From: Ariolimax columbianus
Lineage: Eukaryota > Mollusca > Gastropoda > Stylommatophora > Arionidae
Direction of reading: 5' to 3'
NCBI GenBank assembly: GCA_036924085.1
Contig: JAVGWX010000013.1
Location: forward strand, 57,267,652 to 57,331,651
DNA: 64,000 nt
This document shows, in pieces, positions 1 through 10,899 of this stretch; position 1 is the stretch's first letter, and each line of letters starts with the position of its first letter. Under the pieces are notes generated by a model that saw only the letters and a list, made by a program, of their open reading frames with translations, did no database searches and was not told the origin of the DNA. The translations under genes and the position numbers were made by a program.

Positions 1-417
1 TGCCCTCCTTAGCCTTTGGCTGTCCCCAGCCTAACTGCAAGGCAGCAGTTGTTTTTGGTCAGACTTGTCTCTCTTGGGAAGTTGTCTTGCAGGACTATCG
101 AGTTTTCCCTACTCGTGTCTATAGGGTTTGGCAATGATATGATGGACTATGTACTAGTTTGTACTATCCCGGAAGAGAGGCAGTCCAGTGTGACTTTGTC
201 CCAGGATCGTCACGTCCTGCCAGAAACGTAGCATATGCATGTAAGTGACGTATCTCTTTGCTCCCTTTATTTTCTCGGCTCATCTGCAGTGATGGTACGC
301 CTAGCATTCCCCGCCACCCGGGAGGTTGTCACAATAGGGCAGGAGGTGCAATGTCCGCTGGACTGCATCTCTTCTGTGTCCATTGTGATGACTGATAGCA
401 GACAGAGGCAAAGAGCG
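1..417 (-). mobile_element. 5' end of a LINE-N element running off the window
   Basis: This stretch matches 63166-63593, the 5' untranslated end of the complete LINE-N copy at the other end of the window, in the same orientation. The similarity stops at about 417 here and about 63593 there, so both copies seem to share one true 5' terminus. ORF2 of this copy would lie left of the window. No conserved reading frame is visible in the shared segment. Confidence 0.75.
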
Positions 418-690
418 AGGCAGGAGTGCATTTTGCCAGGTGCATTTCTGCGGCTCGATCGGGCCGGGCTGAGACGCAAGCCCCAGCCATGTCGTAGCCT
501 CCCATCACAGCGGTGCTGAGATTTAGGGCGGGATTCTGGCTTAGAGGCGTTCGGCCGTAATCCCTCAGATGGTAGCGTATCAGCCAAGCACGTGGACCAA
601 ATGTCAGCGTCCTGTGACTCCTCTCGAAATAGTGCATTTGACCAGGGGACAAGCCTGGTCTTGCACGGAGATGTTGTTCGCCTGGGGAGC
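418..690 (-). pseudogene. 28S rRNA 3'-end fragment (duplicate piece)
   Basis: The segment repeats, with many changes, the sequence at about 868-1110. Both contain the reverse complement of the conserved 28S 3' region around GGCTTAGAGGCGTTC and CGGCCGTAATC, followed by the block ending in ACCAAATGTC. It breaks off at about 640 and is followed by a second 28S segment. It is too diverged and short to be functional. Confidence 0.7.
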
Positions 691-1345
691 GGACATATCT
701 CATAGTCAAGGGTTGAGTCTCAGCAGTTCGCAGTGAGGTAGCTGATCTACTGCTTAGGGCACCCTGACCGAGAACTAAGTCTTCTACAAATGGTTTCATA
801 CCTCATCGCCGTATGGGGTGAATATCGAGCAGCTTCCCGCCCGCTTTGATCAGCGGACGGCAGAGACCTCATTCTGCGGCTCGACCGGGCGGGGCTGGAG
901 CGGGGGCTCCAGGTCCCCACCATGTCGAAGCCTCCCTTTGCATTCGTGCTGAGCTGCTTTTGGGCGGGATTTGTGGCTTAGAGACATTCGGCCGTAATCG
1001 CTCACCTTGCAGCCTCGCGCCGTTGGCTTATCAGCCTAGTACGTGAACCAAATGTCTGCGGCTCCTCTCGAGTTGAGCAGGATTACCGTAGCAGCGCCCT
1101 GTCATTAGTAGGGTAAAACTGACCTGTCTTCCGAGGGTCTATTTCCAGCACCCGTTCAATATTAGCCAGGACGTATCAATAGAGGGCTTTTAGTTTGTCA
1201 ATGGCCAAGTTTCTGGAACCTGCGATTTCTGCAGGGTTAAGACCAGATTAATGTAGCATGCGCTCTTTCATTAGAGGGTTTAGAGACTGATCTGTCTTCC
1301 GTGGGTCTAATACGAGCACATGTTCACTATTAGACCCCACGAAGG
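690..1345 (-). rRNA. 28S rRNA 3'-terminal fragment, degenerate
   Basis: Read on the minus strand this is roughly the last 600 nt of a 28S gene. Landmarks seen on the plus strand are GTCTTCTACAAATGGTTT at about 780, GGCTTAGAGACATTCGG at about 975, and AGTAGGGTAAAACTGACC at about 1107. Conserved positions carry many substitutions. The conserved block with GGGTCTA is present again at 1268-1345 and 1490-1530. It is best read as an rDNA pseudogene fragment. Confidence 0.7.
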
Positions 1346-1597
1346 TGCTCTCGATTTGACAGTCATTCTACAGTATTGGCGTGTTAAGTCAATTTAAGCC
1401 GCAGGCTCCACTCCTGATAGTGCTCTTCCGTCAATTCCTTTATCAAACACTGAATGCAGACCAACCGAGCCACAGAGGGCCTAACCCAAGATTTATGAGG
1501 GTCTAAATCCAGCACTAGTTCCATATTAGACCCAAGGAAAGTGGTCTCGGTATGTCAGTCATTTCAGTGTTGGCCGTGTTGAGTCAAATTAAGCCGC

Positions 1598-1640
<43 letters not shown>
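1268..1640. repeat. Duplicated 28S/18S chimeric junction
   Basis: Two related units, about 1311-1443 and 1499-1640, each run from a 28S 3'-end block (GGGTCTAA...TATTAGACCC) straight into an internal 18S block (AAGCCGCAGGCTCCACTCC, then CCGTCAATTCCTTTA). Normal rDNA never joins these two regions directly. The join was evidently made once and then copied, giving a unit of about 188 bp. Confidence 0.7.
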
Positions 1641-1646
<6 letters not shown>

Positions 1647-2775
1647 TTTGCAACCATACTTCCCCCGGAACACAAACACTTTGGTTTCCCGGAAGCTGCC
1701 CGCAGAGTCATCTAAGCAACTCCTGCAGATCGCTAGTCGGCATCGTTTATGGTCAGAACTACGACGGTATCTGATCGTTTTCGCGCCTCTGACTTTCGTT
1801 CTTGATTAATGAAAACATTCTTGACAAATGCTTTCGCAGTAGCTCGTCTTGCGGCGATCCAAGAATTTCACCTCTAACGCCGCAATACGAATGCCCCCGT
1901 TTGTCCCTGTTAATCATTACCTCCAGTTCCAAAAACCAACAAAATAGAACAGAGGTCCTATTCCATTATTCCATGCACCATTATTCAGGCAGCCGAGGCC
2001 TGCTTTGAACACTCTAAAGCGAAGAGCACCCGTGGGAGAGAGCCGGCAGACGGTAGGGCAGGAGACAACGGGCAGTGAACCGGCGCGAGCCGGACCGCCC
2101 GCCTGAGCCTGAGATCCAACTACGAGCTTTTTAACTGCAACAACTTTAATGTACGCTATTGGAGCTGGAATTACCGCGGCTGCTGGCACCAGACGTGCCC
2201 TCCAATAGATCCTCGTTAAAGGGTTTAAAGTGTACTCATTTCAATTACGGGGCCTCGAAAGAGTCCCGTATTGTTATTTTTCGTCACTACCTCCCCGTGC
2301 CGGGAGGGGGTAAGTTGCGCGCCTGCTGCCTTCCTTGGATGTGGTAGCCGTTTCTCATGCTCCCTCTCCGGAATCGAACCCTGATTCCCCGTTACCCGTT
2401 ACAAACATGGTAGGCATGTCACGTACCATCGACATTTGATAGGGCAGACATTTGAAAGATGCGTCGCCGGCACACGAGGACATGCGATCAGCACAAAGTT
2501 ATCCAGAGTCACCAGTGGGGACGCCGCAACCCCGCGAGGGGAAACGACGATTGGTTTTGAACTAATAAAAGCGCTCTTTCCGCGAGGGTCGGAGCTTGGT
2601 AAGCATGTATTAGCTCTAGAATTGCCACAGTTATCCAAGTAGGATCGTGTCATCTAAGGAACCTCGACTGATTTAATGAGCCATTCGCGGTTTCACCGTG
2701 AGACAGTGTGAACTTAGACATGCTTCTCATAATCTTTGAGACAAGCATATGACTACTTGCAGGATCAACCAGATA
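1560..2775 (-). rRNA. 18S rRNA, 5' two thirds, degenerate
   Basis: On the minus strand this begins with the 18S 5' terminus (plus-strand GCAGGATCAACCAG at 2759-2772) and runs through universal blocks such as GAATTACCGCGGCTGCTGG at about 2170 and CCGTCAATTCCTTTAAG at about 1624. It stops at about nucleotide 1150-1200 of a normal 18S, so the 3' third, ITS1, 5.8S, ITS2 and most of 28S are missing before the 28S end at 1345. Several universally conserved bases are changed, for example CTTGCAGG for CTGGCAGG near the 5' end. It is very probably a pseudogene. Confidence 0.85.
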
Positions 2776-3270
2776 TCTGTCGGAGACGTACGTACAGCAC
2801 ACACTGGTCGGCGAAGGAAGGGTGTGTAAAAAGCCTCACTGGGACGGCCGCAGGGACCAACTGACGGGACGGACGGACGGTTGTTCCACCCGTCCCTCAC
2901 TCCGTCGACCTAGGACAGCCTGACAGGAGCCCCCTACACGCACCAGACGACCGACCGACCGGGCTCGCTCGAGGAGGGATGGCATCGCTCTGTGCAGAAC
3001 GGATCCCAACGACCTCGGTGATGAATTTCCCTGGGACTAGAGACAATTTGGCCTGCCGGCCTGCCCTTCTTCCGAGGGTTGGTCGCCGGAAGAACACAGG
3101 GCCTTCAGGCACGATTCCTGCTTTCCATTTGCAGGTCACAAGCTCTTTCAGAGAGTCTGACCACCAGCGAGACGAACTGTCGAGCTCTGCTATAAGCCTT
3201 AGATAAATCACCACCGACTGACAACGTTTCTTGATACGGACCAGAGCAGCGCACCTCGGTGGAGGAGACG
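2776..3270 (-). other. Probable rDNA 5' external transcribed spacer
   Basis: The stretch lies immediately upstream of the 18S 5' end on the minus strand and holds no recognisable coding sequence. It includes GACGGACGGACGG-type simple repeats near 2865. Position is the only basis for the call. Similarity to LINE sequence begins by about 3275. Confidence 0.5.
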
Positions 3271-3274
3271 CCAA

Positions 3275-3385
3275 AAAAAAACCGCATCCCGAAAGCTCAA
3301 CGGGGAAAGGCGGGCAAGCGTTTTCCGCAAGCCCGCGCTATCGCTCCGCCTGGTGGGACTGAGATCGCTTTACGAACACTGGTTG
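3275..3385 (+). mobile_element. LINE-B RT fragment, N-terminal part
   Basis: The translation contains NRIPKAQRG followed by GGTEIALRTLVE once the younger insertion is removed, which resembles the conserved RT finger region (QxGFRxxRGT...IFxLRxLVE). The reading continues at 6449 after the LINE-N insertion. The last 12 bases, GAACACTGGTTG at 3374-3385, are the left copy of the target duplication. The match is short and the family is not certain. Confidence 0.45.
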
Positions 3386-6300
3386 CCCACAGGAAACAAA
3401 ACCGCTCCCACGTTGGAATTACAAACGAGCCGACTGGGACAGATTTGCAATCCTGACAGATGGGCTGTGTGAAACCATCAACACACGAAACACCAAAATG
3501 AAGCCCATTGTAGAGAGCCTAAGCAAGGCAATAATGCAAGCCGCCACTGAAACCATCCCAAGAGGAGCTAGGAAAAACTATAAGCCCTACTGGAATGATG
3601 AGTTGCAGAAAGTGGAAGATGCAGTAACAAATGCTAGGAACATGGCAGAGCGAGAAAAATCCATGGAGGCAAACATCGCCCTCAAAGCCGCTGCGGCGAA
3701 GTACAAACACACTCTCAAACAAACAGCAAGAGAAAGCTGGAAAGATAAAACGGAAAGTCTAAACCTGGACAAAGACGGGAACAAGCTATGGAAGCTAGTC
3801 AGAGCCATGAACGACGAAACCCCGTCAAATAAACAAATTACTATCAAGCAGGGCGAGAACTTGATCACAGGTAAGAAAGCCGCAAACGCCTTTGTCGATC
3901 ATTATGCCAGAGCAAACCACATCGAGGTCCCTGCAGAAAAGCATACAGACATTAGCGAAGAGTTAAAGGGACACGAAAACATAAATACGGCTCCCGAAGA
4001 GCACATGATGGCCAAACTTACAATGCGCGAAATGGAAGAGGCTATGAGAACACTAAAGAAAAGGAAATCTCCCGGAAAAGATGGGATAACAAACGAAATG
4101 CTGATGGGGCTGGGCCAAACAGCGAAGAGGAAACTACTGTCAGTCCTGAACCAAAGCTGGAAAAGGGGTATTGTACCCCAGGCATAGAAAGATGCAATAC
4201 TGGTACCAGTACCAAAAACAGGAAAGGATAAAACAGATCCAAATGGATACAGGCCCATCAGCCTACTGAGCTGTGTCGGCAAGCTGATGGAACGGATGAT
4301 AAACACCAGACTGATGTGGCATCTGGAAGAAAAACGAATACTAATTCCACAGCAAGCCGGCTTTAGACAGCACAGATCCACTGAGGACCAGGTCATCCTC
4401 ATAGCCCAGGAGATAGAAGATGCCTACCAGGCACAGAAACACACAGTAGCTGTTTGGGTGGATCTGGAAAAGGCATTTGACAAAGTCTGGAAAGATGGAC
4501 TTAGAGTCAAGCTAAGAAGAAGTGATGTTTGTGGGAAAATGTACACGTGGATCAACCACTACCTCAAACAAAGAACGGCCAGAGTCCAAGTACAAGGGCA
4601 GATGAGCAAAAAGGTGACACTCGAGCAGGGAGTACCCCAAGGGGGAGTACTGTCACCCACACTCTTCCTGGTATATATAAACGATATTACAGAGAATATA
4701 CCAAGAAGAGTCCATAGCTCAATGTTTGCAGACGATCTGGCTATGTGGACCTCTGAAAAGAATCTCACCATAGCAAGAAATCGGATGCAGACGGCCCTAA
4801 CATCACTGGAAGAGTGGGCGAACTCATGGCTGGTCAGAATAAACGAGGAGAAAACCACGTGCACAATATTCTCGCTTTCATTAAAACCCCAAAGTACCAA
4901 ATTAAGTCTAAATGGCAAAACCCTGCAGCCAAACGACAACCCAACCTATCTGGGAGTCACATTTGATCGGCGCATGACATGGAAAAGTCAGATTGAGAGA
5001 AACCGAATGAAAGCCAGAGAAAGAATGGCAATCATGAGGAAACTTGCTGGCACAAGCTGGGGAGCAGACGAAGGCATACTAAAGAAACTGTACACTGGAA
5101 GAGTGAGACCAGTTCTCGAGTATGGCATTGCGGCATGGACAACAGCAGCGAAGGCGAACTTCGATAAAGTTAACAAACTTCAAAACCAAGCCATGAGAAT
5201 TATAACAGGTGGCATGAAGTCAACGCCAATTGTAGAACTTGAAAAGATTACAAAACTGCAATCCATGACCGATAGAAGAGACTGCAGAGCCCAGCTGCAG
5301 TCAGAGAAACTCCGAAGACTGACGGACCACCCAATGTACCAAAGACTAAACAATTTGGGAAATTGAAAACTAAAGCGGAGAAACTTTGCAGAAATAGCCA
5401 AAGCAAAGATGCACGAAGATCCCATAAACGCACTAACAACACCAAAACCCATCACTACTCTACGAAAACCTACCTGGAGGCAGGATATATTTCCAGAGGT
5501 GGTAGAAAATATACCAGGTATTGCAAACAAAAACTGCCAGACTGAAAAAGAAAGGAGAGACACTACCCTAAGCTTCATAACGAAAAGCTACCCAAGCATG
5601 GACTGGACCCATGCATACACCGACGGTTCTGTAACAAATACTACACAGAACGGAGGGGCAGGAGCATTCCTGAACCTACCAAATGGCAGAAAAATAACAC
5701 TGTCATTCGCTACTGGTAAGTACACCAGCAATTTCAGAGCGGAGGCAGAGGCACTGAGGGCGGCAATGGAAGAAATGGTGACACACAGTGAAAATGAGAG
5801 CCATATAGTCCTGCTGACAGATGCTCTCGCCGTAGTCACAGCGCTAAAAAGCCAGAAAAACACTGAGCTTAATGACTTAAGAGCAGCACTCTGCAAACTG
5901 TGCCAGCAGTCCGCACCAAAAAGGGTAGTGGTACAGTGGGTCCCGGCACACTGCAACATCCAAGGCAACGAGGAGGCAGACAGACTGGCAAAAGAAGGTG
6001 CAAGACTACCACAAACAGATACCAGTACGACGTACGAAGAGTCAAAACGGCTTATCAAAGCCAGGTACATGACCAAATGGGAAACCGAACATACTGGTTA
6101 CACCAAAAACGATGCCTATTACCAGTTGAACCGAAGAGAGCAGGTCGTTGTCTTCAGACTTCGCACTGGCCACAACAGACTGAGGTACCACCTATTCAAC
6201 AAATTGAAGATAGGGAGTACCGACGAATGCCCGTGCGGTACTGGTAAAATGACCACTGAACATCTGCTGCAGAACTGCCCGACATACGAGGATCAGAGAG

Positions 6301-6436
6301 AGCAGATGTGGCCATTACCAGTGGAACTGCAAGACAAGCTCTATGGCAGTAGCGAGAGCCTCAGGATGACCGCCGCTTTTTTCGAAAAAATAATGGTTAC
6401 TGTCTGACTGTGTACGCAGAAGAAGAAGAAGAAGAA
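3386..6436 (+). mobile_element. LINE-N copy 1, 5'-truncated
   Basis: The insertion is bounded by a perfect 12-bp duplication, GAACACTGGTTG, at 3374-3385 and 6437-6448. It is 5'-truncated near the end of the endonuclease region and ends in a (GAA)n tail at 6416-6436. The target is the older LINE-B. It is closely similar to the copies at 44613-46878 and 59163-63593, implying fairly recent spread. Confidence 0.9.
3387..6407 (+). pseudogene. LINE-N ORF2: RT and RNase H, two nonsense codons
   Basis: One reading frame runs the whole length, broken only by in-frame stops at 4185 (Trp codon to TAG, VPQA*KDAIL) and 5364 (Glu codon to TGA). The protein starts within the lost endonuclease region. RT motif A is VWVDLEKAFDKV (about 4453), motif B is EQGVPQGGVLSP, motif C is FADDLAMW (about 4730). 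RNase H residues are all visible: AYTDGS, FRAEAEAL, LLTDALA and GNEEADRLA. A cysteine-histidine segment CPCGTGKMTTEHLLQNCP follows at about 6228, as in R1/I-type LINEs. In life it would copy its own RNA at a nicked chromosomal site. The RNase H domain points to the I/Nimb/R1 group of LINEs; exact clade needs a tree. Confidence 0.92.
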
Positions 6437-6448
6437 GAACACTGGTTG

Positions 6449-6680
6449 AAATTGAATCGCGGTGGCGAGACAACTAGAAAAGGCATTCGACTGGTAAACT
6501 GATGTAGGCTTTGGGAGGTAGCGGAGAAATATGGTGTGGAGGGTTAACTACTGGATGGCATTCGTGCCTTGTACGTAAACAGTGAAAGTGTAGTACGAAC
6601 GAATGCAGGTAAGACAAGTTGGGCGGTGTACCATAGGGGTGTGTTCTTTCTCCACTTCTGTTCCTAATTTATTTGTATGA
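6449..6680 (+). mobile_element. LINE-B RT fragment, motifs A to B
   Basis: With frameshifts, the translation reads KAFDW near motif A, then EKYGVEG, LLDGIRALYVNSES, RTNAGKTSW and SPLLFLIYLYEM. This is the stretch between RT motif A and the end of motif B. It joins 3275-3385 on the left and 7334-8060 on the right. Several frame changes show it is long dead. Confidence 0.65.
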
Positions 6681-7333
6681 AATGACACAGTGGGCTAGCC
6701 CCCATAAAGTGGCCAACAATGACACAGTGGGCTAGCCCCCATAAAGTGGCCAACAATGACACTGTTGGCTAACAAACATGAAGAAGCCCTCAATGACACA
6801 ATGGGCTAGGCCCCCATAAAGAGGCCCTCAATGACACAGTGGGCTAGGCCCCATGAAGAGGCCCACAATGACACAGTTGGCTAGCCCACATGAAAAGGCC
6901 CACAATGACACTTTTGGCTAACCCACATGAAGAGGCCCACAATGACACAGTGCGCTAGCCCCCATAAAGAGGCCCACAATGACACAGTTGGCTAGCCCAC
7001 ATGAAGAGCTCAACAATGACACAGTTAGCTAACCCACATGAAGAGGCCCACAATGACACAGTTGGCTAACCCTCATGAAGAGGCCCACAATGACACAGTG
7101 CGCTAGCCCCCATAAAGAGGCCCACAATGACACAGTTGGCTAGCCCACATGAAGAGGCCCACAATGACACAGTTGGCTAACCCACATGAAGAGGCCCACA
7201 ATGACACAGTTGGCTAGCCCACATGAAGAGGCCCACGATGACACAGTTGGCTAGCCGCCATGACACAGTTGGCTAGCCCACATGAAGAGGCCCTCAATGA
7301 CACAGTGGGCTAGGGCCCCATGAAGAGGCCCTC
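6681..7333. repeat. 37-bp minisatellite grown inside LINE-B RT
   Basis: About 17-18 imperfect copies of a 37-bp unit starting AATGACACAG. The left edge reads out of RT motif B (LIYLYEMTQWA) and the right edge reads into motif C (EEALNE then LLFADDY). Collapsing the array to one unit gives an open frame EMTQLANPHEEALNE then LLFADD. The unit is bounded in that reconstruction by the direct repeat AATGA, 37 bp apart. Confidence 0.9.
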
Positions 7334-8060
7334 AATGAACTGTTGTTTGCTGATGATTACCAAAACTGAGAAACCTTACACCACCACCCGAACTTTCTCC
7401 ATTTCTCTTGTAACGAATATGATGTGAAGATCAACACAGACAAGACAGAGACTATGTTGATAACGCGTGAACACGTGCAGAGAAGTGTCCACAGCTGTGA
7501 CATAAGTATCGAACAAGGATGGGAGTTCAAATACCTGGGTAGTATGTTCGCTAATAACGGCAGAGTGGACAAAGAGATTGCACATATAATTCCGAGGGTG
7601 AACAATGTCTATCAAAAAGCACCGATTTTGAAACACCCTAAAGGGCTTCTGTCAAGAAAAGGGAAGGCTGACAAATACATTGTTTATTCCTACATTGTGT
7701 TACCAATGTCAATCTTGGTCCTTACTTGAAACCCATAAGCGTAAGATCTAGAGCTGTGAGATGCACTGTGTGAGAAGTGCAGACGGAAGGACAATCCGCG
7801 ACCGAATCCGCAACACCACGCTGAGGCAGACAGTGGGGACAAACCCAGTTAGGGCCTACATTTAAATACAACAAATCAAGTAGTTTGGTTATTCAGTCAA
7901 AATGTATTATGACCAACCTGCACCAAGAGAATATCATATGCAGGTATCCGGTCCACGAGCAAGAGTCAGACCTGGACCTCGACGGATCAAATGTGTCTCT
8001 GACACTCTCAGGAAGTTACACCTAACCACAGCACAAAATCCCAATTGGTGATAAGAAATC
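7334..8060 (+). mobile_element. LINE-B 3' part: RT motif C to C-terminus
   Basis: The segment opens with NELLFADDYQ and continues with KINTDKTETMLITREHVQ and EFKYLGSMFANNGRVDKEI, the normal RT palm-to-thumb order. Further on, DRIRNTTLRQ and a stretch resembling RRxQLRWFGHxxRM mark the C-terminal end near 7790-8010. Stops and frameshifts are frequent. A second copy lies at 18842-19745. Confidence 0.75.
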
Positions 8061-8104
8061 TACGTATCCCGCCTCTCAGTAGTGTGTCTATACATTTTCT
8101 CAAG

Positions 8105-8304
8105 GAAGCTCACAAATAGTTAATGAAGACAGACCTGGTCGTCCTGTTCACATTTCAACAGCAGCAAATGGTGCAGCGGTTAGGGCAGATGATTTGATCT
8201 GACAGGCAGAAATGATAGTCAGTGTAGCATCTATAATAGGGTGGTCGGACGGTTCAGGCTATAGCGCGATTATTGAACGTGCAGTGCAAATGTGGCTGAG
8301 AAAG
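8105..8304 (+). pseudogene. Mariner transposase fragment
   Basis: The translation contains DRPGRPVHISTAANGAAVRA and a weak helix-turn-helix-like run ending in VQMWLRKRAKQ. This resembles the linker and second helix-turn-helix of mariner transposases (GRPxxxST...). One stop interrupts it and no catalytic residues remain. The 37-bp array begins directly after it. Confidence 0.45.
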
Positions 8305-9120
8305 CGTGCCAAACAAAACATACTGATCAGACACGTTAGACAGGGTCAAGCAAAACATACTGATCAGACACGTTAGACAGGGTCAAGCCAAACATACTGA
8401 TCAGACACGTTAGTCAGGGTCAAGCAAAACATACTGATCAGACACGTTAGACAGGGTCAAGCAAAACATACTGATCAGACACGTTAGACAGGGTCAAGCC
8501 AAACATACTGATCAGACACGTTAGTCAGGGTCAAGCAAAACATACTGATCAGACACATTAGACAGGGCCAAACAAAACATACTGATCAGACACGTTAGTC
8601 AGGGTCAAGCAAAACATACTGATCAGACACGTTAGACAGGGTCAAGCAAAATATACTGATCAGACACGTTAGACAGGGTCAAGCAAAACATACTGATCAG
8701 ACACGTTAGACAGGGTCAAGCAAAACATACTGATCAGACACGTTAGACAGGGTCAAGCAAAATATACTGATCAGACACGTTAGAAGGGGTCAAGCAAAAT
8801 ATACTGATCAGACACGTTAGACAAAGGCAAGCAAAACATACTGATCAGACACGTTAGACAGGGTCAAGCAAAACATACTGATCAGACAAGTTAGTCAGGG
8901 TCAAGCAAAACATACTGATCAGACACGTTAGACAGGGTCAAGCAAAACATTCTGATCAGACACGTTAGACAGGGTCAAACAAAACATACTGATCAGACAA
9001 GTTAGTCAGGGTCAAGCAAAACATACTGATCAGACACGTTAGACAGGGTCAAGCAAAATATACTGATCAGACATGTTAGTCAGGGTCTTGCAAAACATAC
9101 TGATCAGACATCTTAGACAG
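8305..9120. repeat. 37-bp minisatellite derived from element Z
   Basis: About 22 copies of a 37-bp unit containing CATACTGATCAGACACGTTA. The same unit occurs once or twice at the 5' side of the Z copies at 10505 and 56183, and about five times at 44388-44590. Here it leads directly into the Z body at 9121, so the array is an amplified 5' part of that element. Confidence 0.9.
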
Positions 9121-9396
9121 GGCGCATGCAAAATATACTGGCCAAGACCCTCACCTCGATTTCCTATTAGCCCTCCCTGAAAACGGGCTGTTTTGATGGC
9201 AACCTGGCTATCGAGGTGAGGGATCGACGTGATATTAGTAGAAGTGAATGACACGCAGATGGAGCCAAGCATAACCACCTGGAGCATCTCGGTTCACCTC
9301 CATCAGCACGCTCGGAATGTGAGGACAGCTACTGCGACCCGCCATTTAACTTCCTACTCATTGTGGGCATTTGCAAACAACAACAACAACAACAAC
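9121..9396 (+). mobile_element. Element Z copy 1 (SINE-like, CAA tail)
   Basis: A non-coding dispersed element of about 280 bp plus its 5' 37-mers. It shares with the copies at 10505, 46879, 53895 and 56183 the blocks GGCCAAGACCCTCACCTCG, GGATCGACGTGAT, and CATTGTGGGCATT, and ends in (CAA)n. No RNA polymerase III boxes or reading frame are evident. The tail suggests RNA-mediated spread, but this is inference. Confidence 0.75.
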
Positions 9397-9560
9397 ATGG
9401 TGCGTTGATAAACCTAAGTCCGTAGCTAATCTCGGTGCACAGACCATTGCCAACATCCTGCCAGCGTACACGGTCCTGGCTTGCTAGTTCTGCCCCTCTC
9501 CAGGTGTAATCCTTTAATCAGCTCCTTCTCCCATTTTTGTGTACCCGAATTTTTGCATTT
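9397..9560 (-). mobile_element. LINE ORF2 C-terminal relic
   Basis: On the minus strand a short frame reads LASQDRVRWQDVGNGLCT, which matches the usual LINE ORF2 end (AxDRxRWRxxVxxLC). Nothing longer can be followed. The family cannot be set. Confidence 0.45.
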
Positions 9561-9704
9561 ACCCGTCTTCCTCTTCCCTTGAGGTTTCATTGTAAGAGCT
9601 TGTCTGGCTATCTTAGACGGTTGAAATTATATTGGGAAATAAAGGTGCATGTAAGTGCATTGATGTTGTTTAATGCCCACAATAACTAAATTTACTCTTT
9701 TAGG

Positions 9705-9962
9705 GTGTTAAGTGACGGGTTGTAGTAGCTTTCCTCACATTCCGAGGGTGCTGATAAAGGTTGACCAAGTGGGTGTGCTATGCTTCATCTTCGTGGCGAT
9801 CACTACTACGGGGAAAACATCGATCCCCATCTCGTCAGACAAACAGTCTAGAAAACAGCCTGTTTCCAGTGAATGCTGCACGGAAGAGAGATAATGATCT
9901 TGGTCAGTATATTGTGCCTGACCCTGACGCGACGACTTGTTGTGCCTGACCGAACTATCTAC
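9705..9962 (-). mobile_element. Element Z copy 2
   Basis: An inverted copy of element Z: reverse complements of the ACTGGCCAAGA region, the GGATCGACGTGATC-like block and the AAGCTACTGCAACCCG block are present in the expected order. It carries only one short remnant of the 37-mer. It is more diverged than copy 3. Confidence 0.6.
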
Positions 9963-10504
9963 TCAGTTTCCCTAATAATAATTGGTTTTCAAGTTGGTAT
10001 CCCACTAGTTTTAAACTGCCTGGCCCTCGTGTGTGTAAGTATGTGTATATGAATATATTCGTGTGCATAACGAACGGTGAGTTTATGGCGTGTCTGTATT
10101 TTGTATATGTCATGTGTATAGATGTGCGTGCGTAGTGCTTGCACCTATGCGTGTTTTTGTGCGTGTGTAGAGGCAAATATTGTGGTGTAAGTACTCCGAG
10201 ATAAATTCTCTCCCAGTGTGTCTGAGATGTGTCAGAAAACATGTCATTCATCCCACTAGAGCAGTACAAAATAGGTCAGAATGGCCGGTCTGACCATGCA
10301 GCGCATCAGTAAGTAACTGATTCGTTATTAATTAAGTTGCAGTGGTTAGCCCGCATGATCAGCACACACAAGCCCAGTTGTCGTGCTGCCAAGGTACAAT
10401 TTTAATATTCCTGTAAGCGGCTTATTTACTCTAGACAGGGGTTCCCAAACTTGTCCAGAACCCTCGGCCGTAAATAGATCCTTTTAACACATTCATGGAG
10501 GACG
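9963..10504. other. No assigned feature
   Basis: The stretch is TG-rich around 10020-10180 (several GTGTGT and TATGTG runs). No coding, RNA or repeat match was recognised. Confidence 0.4.
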
Positions 10505-10880
10505 ATGACTTAGGTCTGGTCAGGCCAAGCATACTGGTCAGACATGTTAGTCAGGGTCAGGCAAAATATACTGGCCAAGACCCTCACTTCGGCTTCTTCG
10601 TAGCCCTCCATGGAAACGAGCCGTTATCATTACAGCCTGGCTAACGAGGTGGGGGGATCGACGTGATCCCTGTAGTAATGAGTGACACATAGATGAAGCC
10701 AGGCATAGCACAACCGCCTGGTGGACCCCGGTCCACATTATCAGCTGTGAGAAAAGCTACTGCAACCCGTCACTTAACGTCCTTTTCAGGGCGCAGAAAA
10801 GAGCAAAGCCACACATTGTGGGGCATTCGCAACAACTCATTCATCATCATCATCATCATCATCATCATCTTCATCATCAA
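10505..10880 (+). mobile_element. Element Z copy 3 with CAT tail
   Basis: A fairly complete Z copy. It begins with one and a half 37-mers (CATACTGGTCAGACATGTTA), continues through the GGATCGACGTGATCCC and CCGCCTGGTGGACCCCGG blocks, and ends with CATTGTGGGGCATTCG and a (CAT)n run at 10845-10878. It is the best single-copy reference for the segment amplified at 8305-9120. Confidence 0.75.
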
Positions 10881-10899
10881 ATGCCTTCTGCGCATCGGA

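Noticed and set aside
267..799. Minus-strand frames of 106 and 156 codons
   Set aside because: They run from LINE 5' sequence into 28S rDNA, and are not conserved in the matching LINE end at 63134-63593.
1560..2775. Functional 18S rRNA gene
   Set aside because: The 3' third is missing, universally conserved bases are changed, and it joins 28S sequence directly.
3497..6407. Host endonuclease/reverse transcriptase gene
   Set aside because: It is a 5'-truncated LINE with target duplications and nonsense codons, not a host gene.
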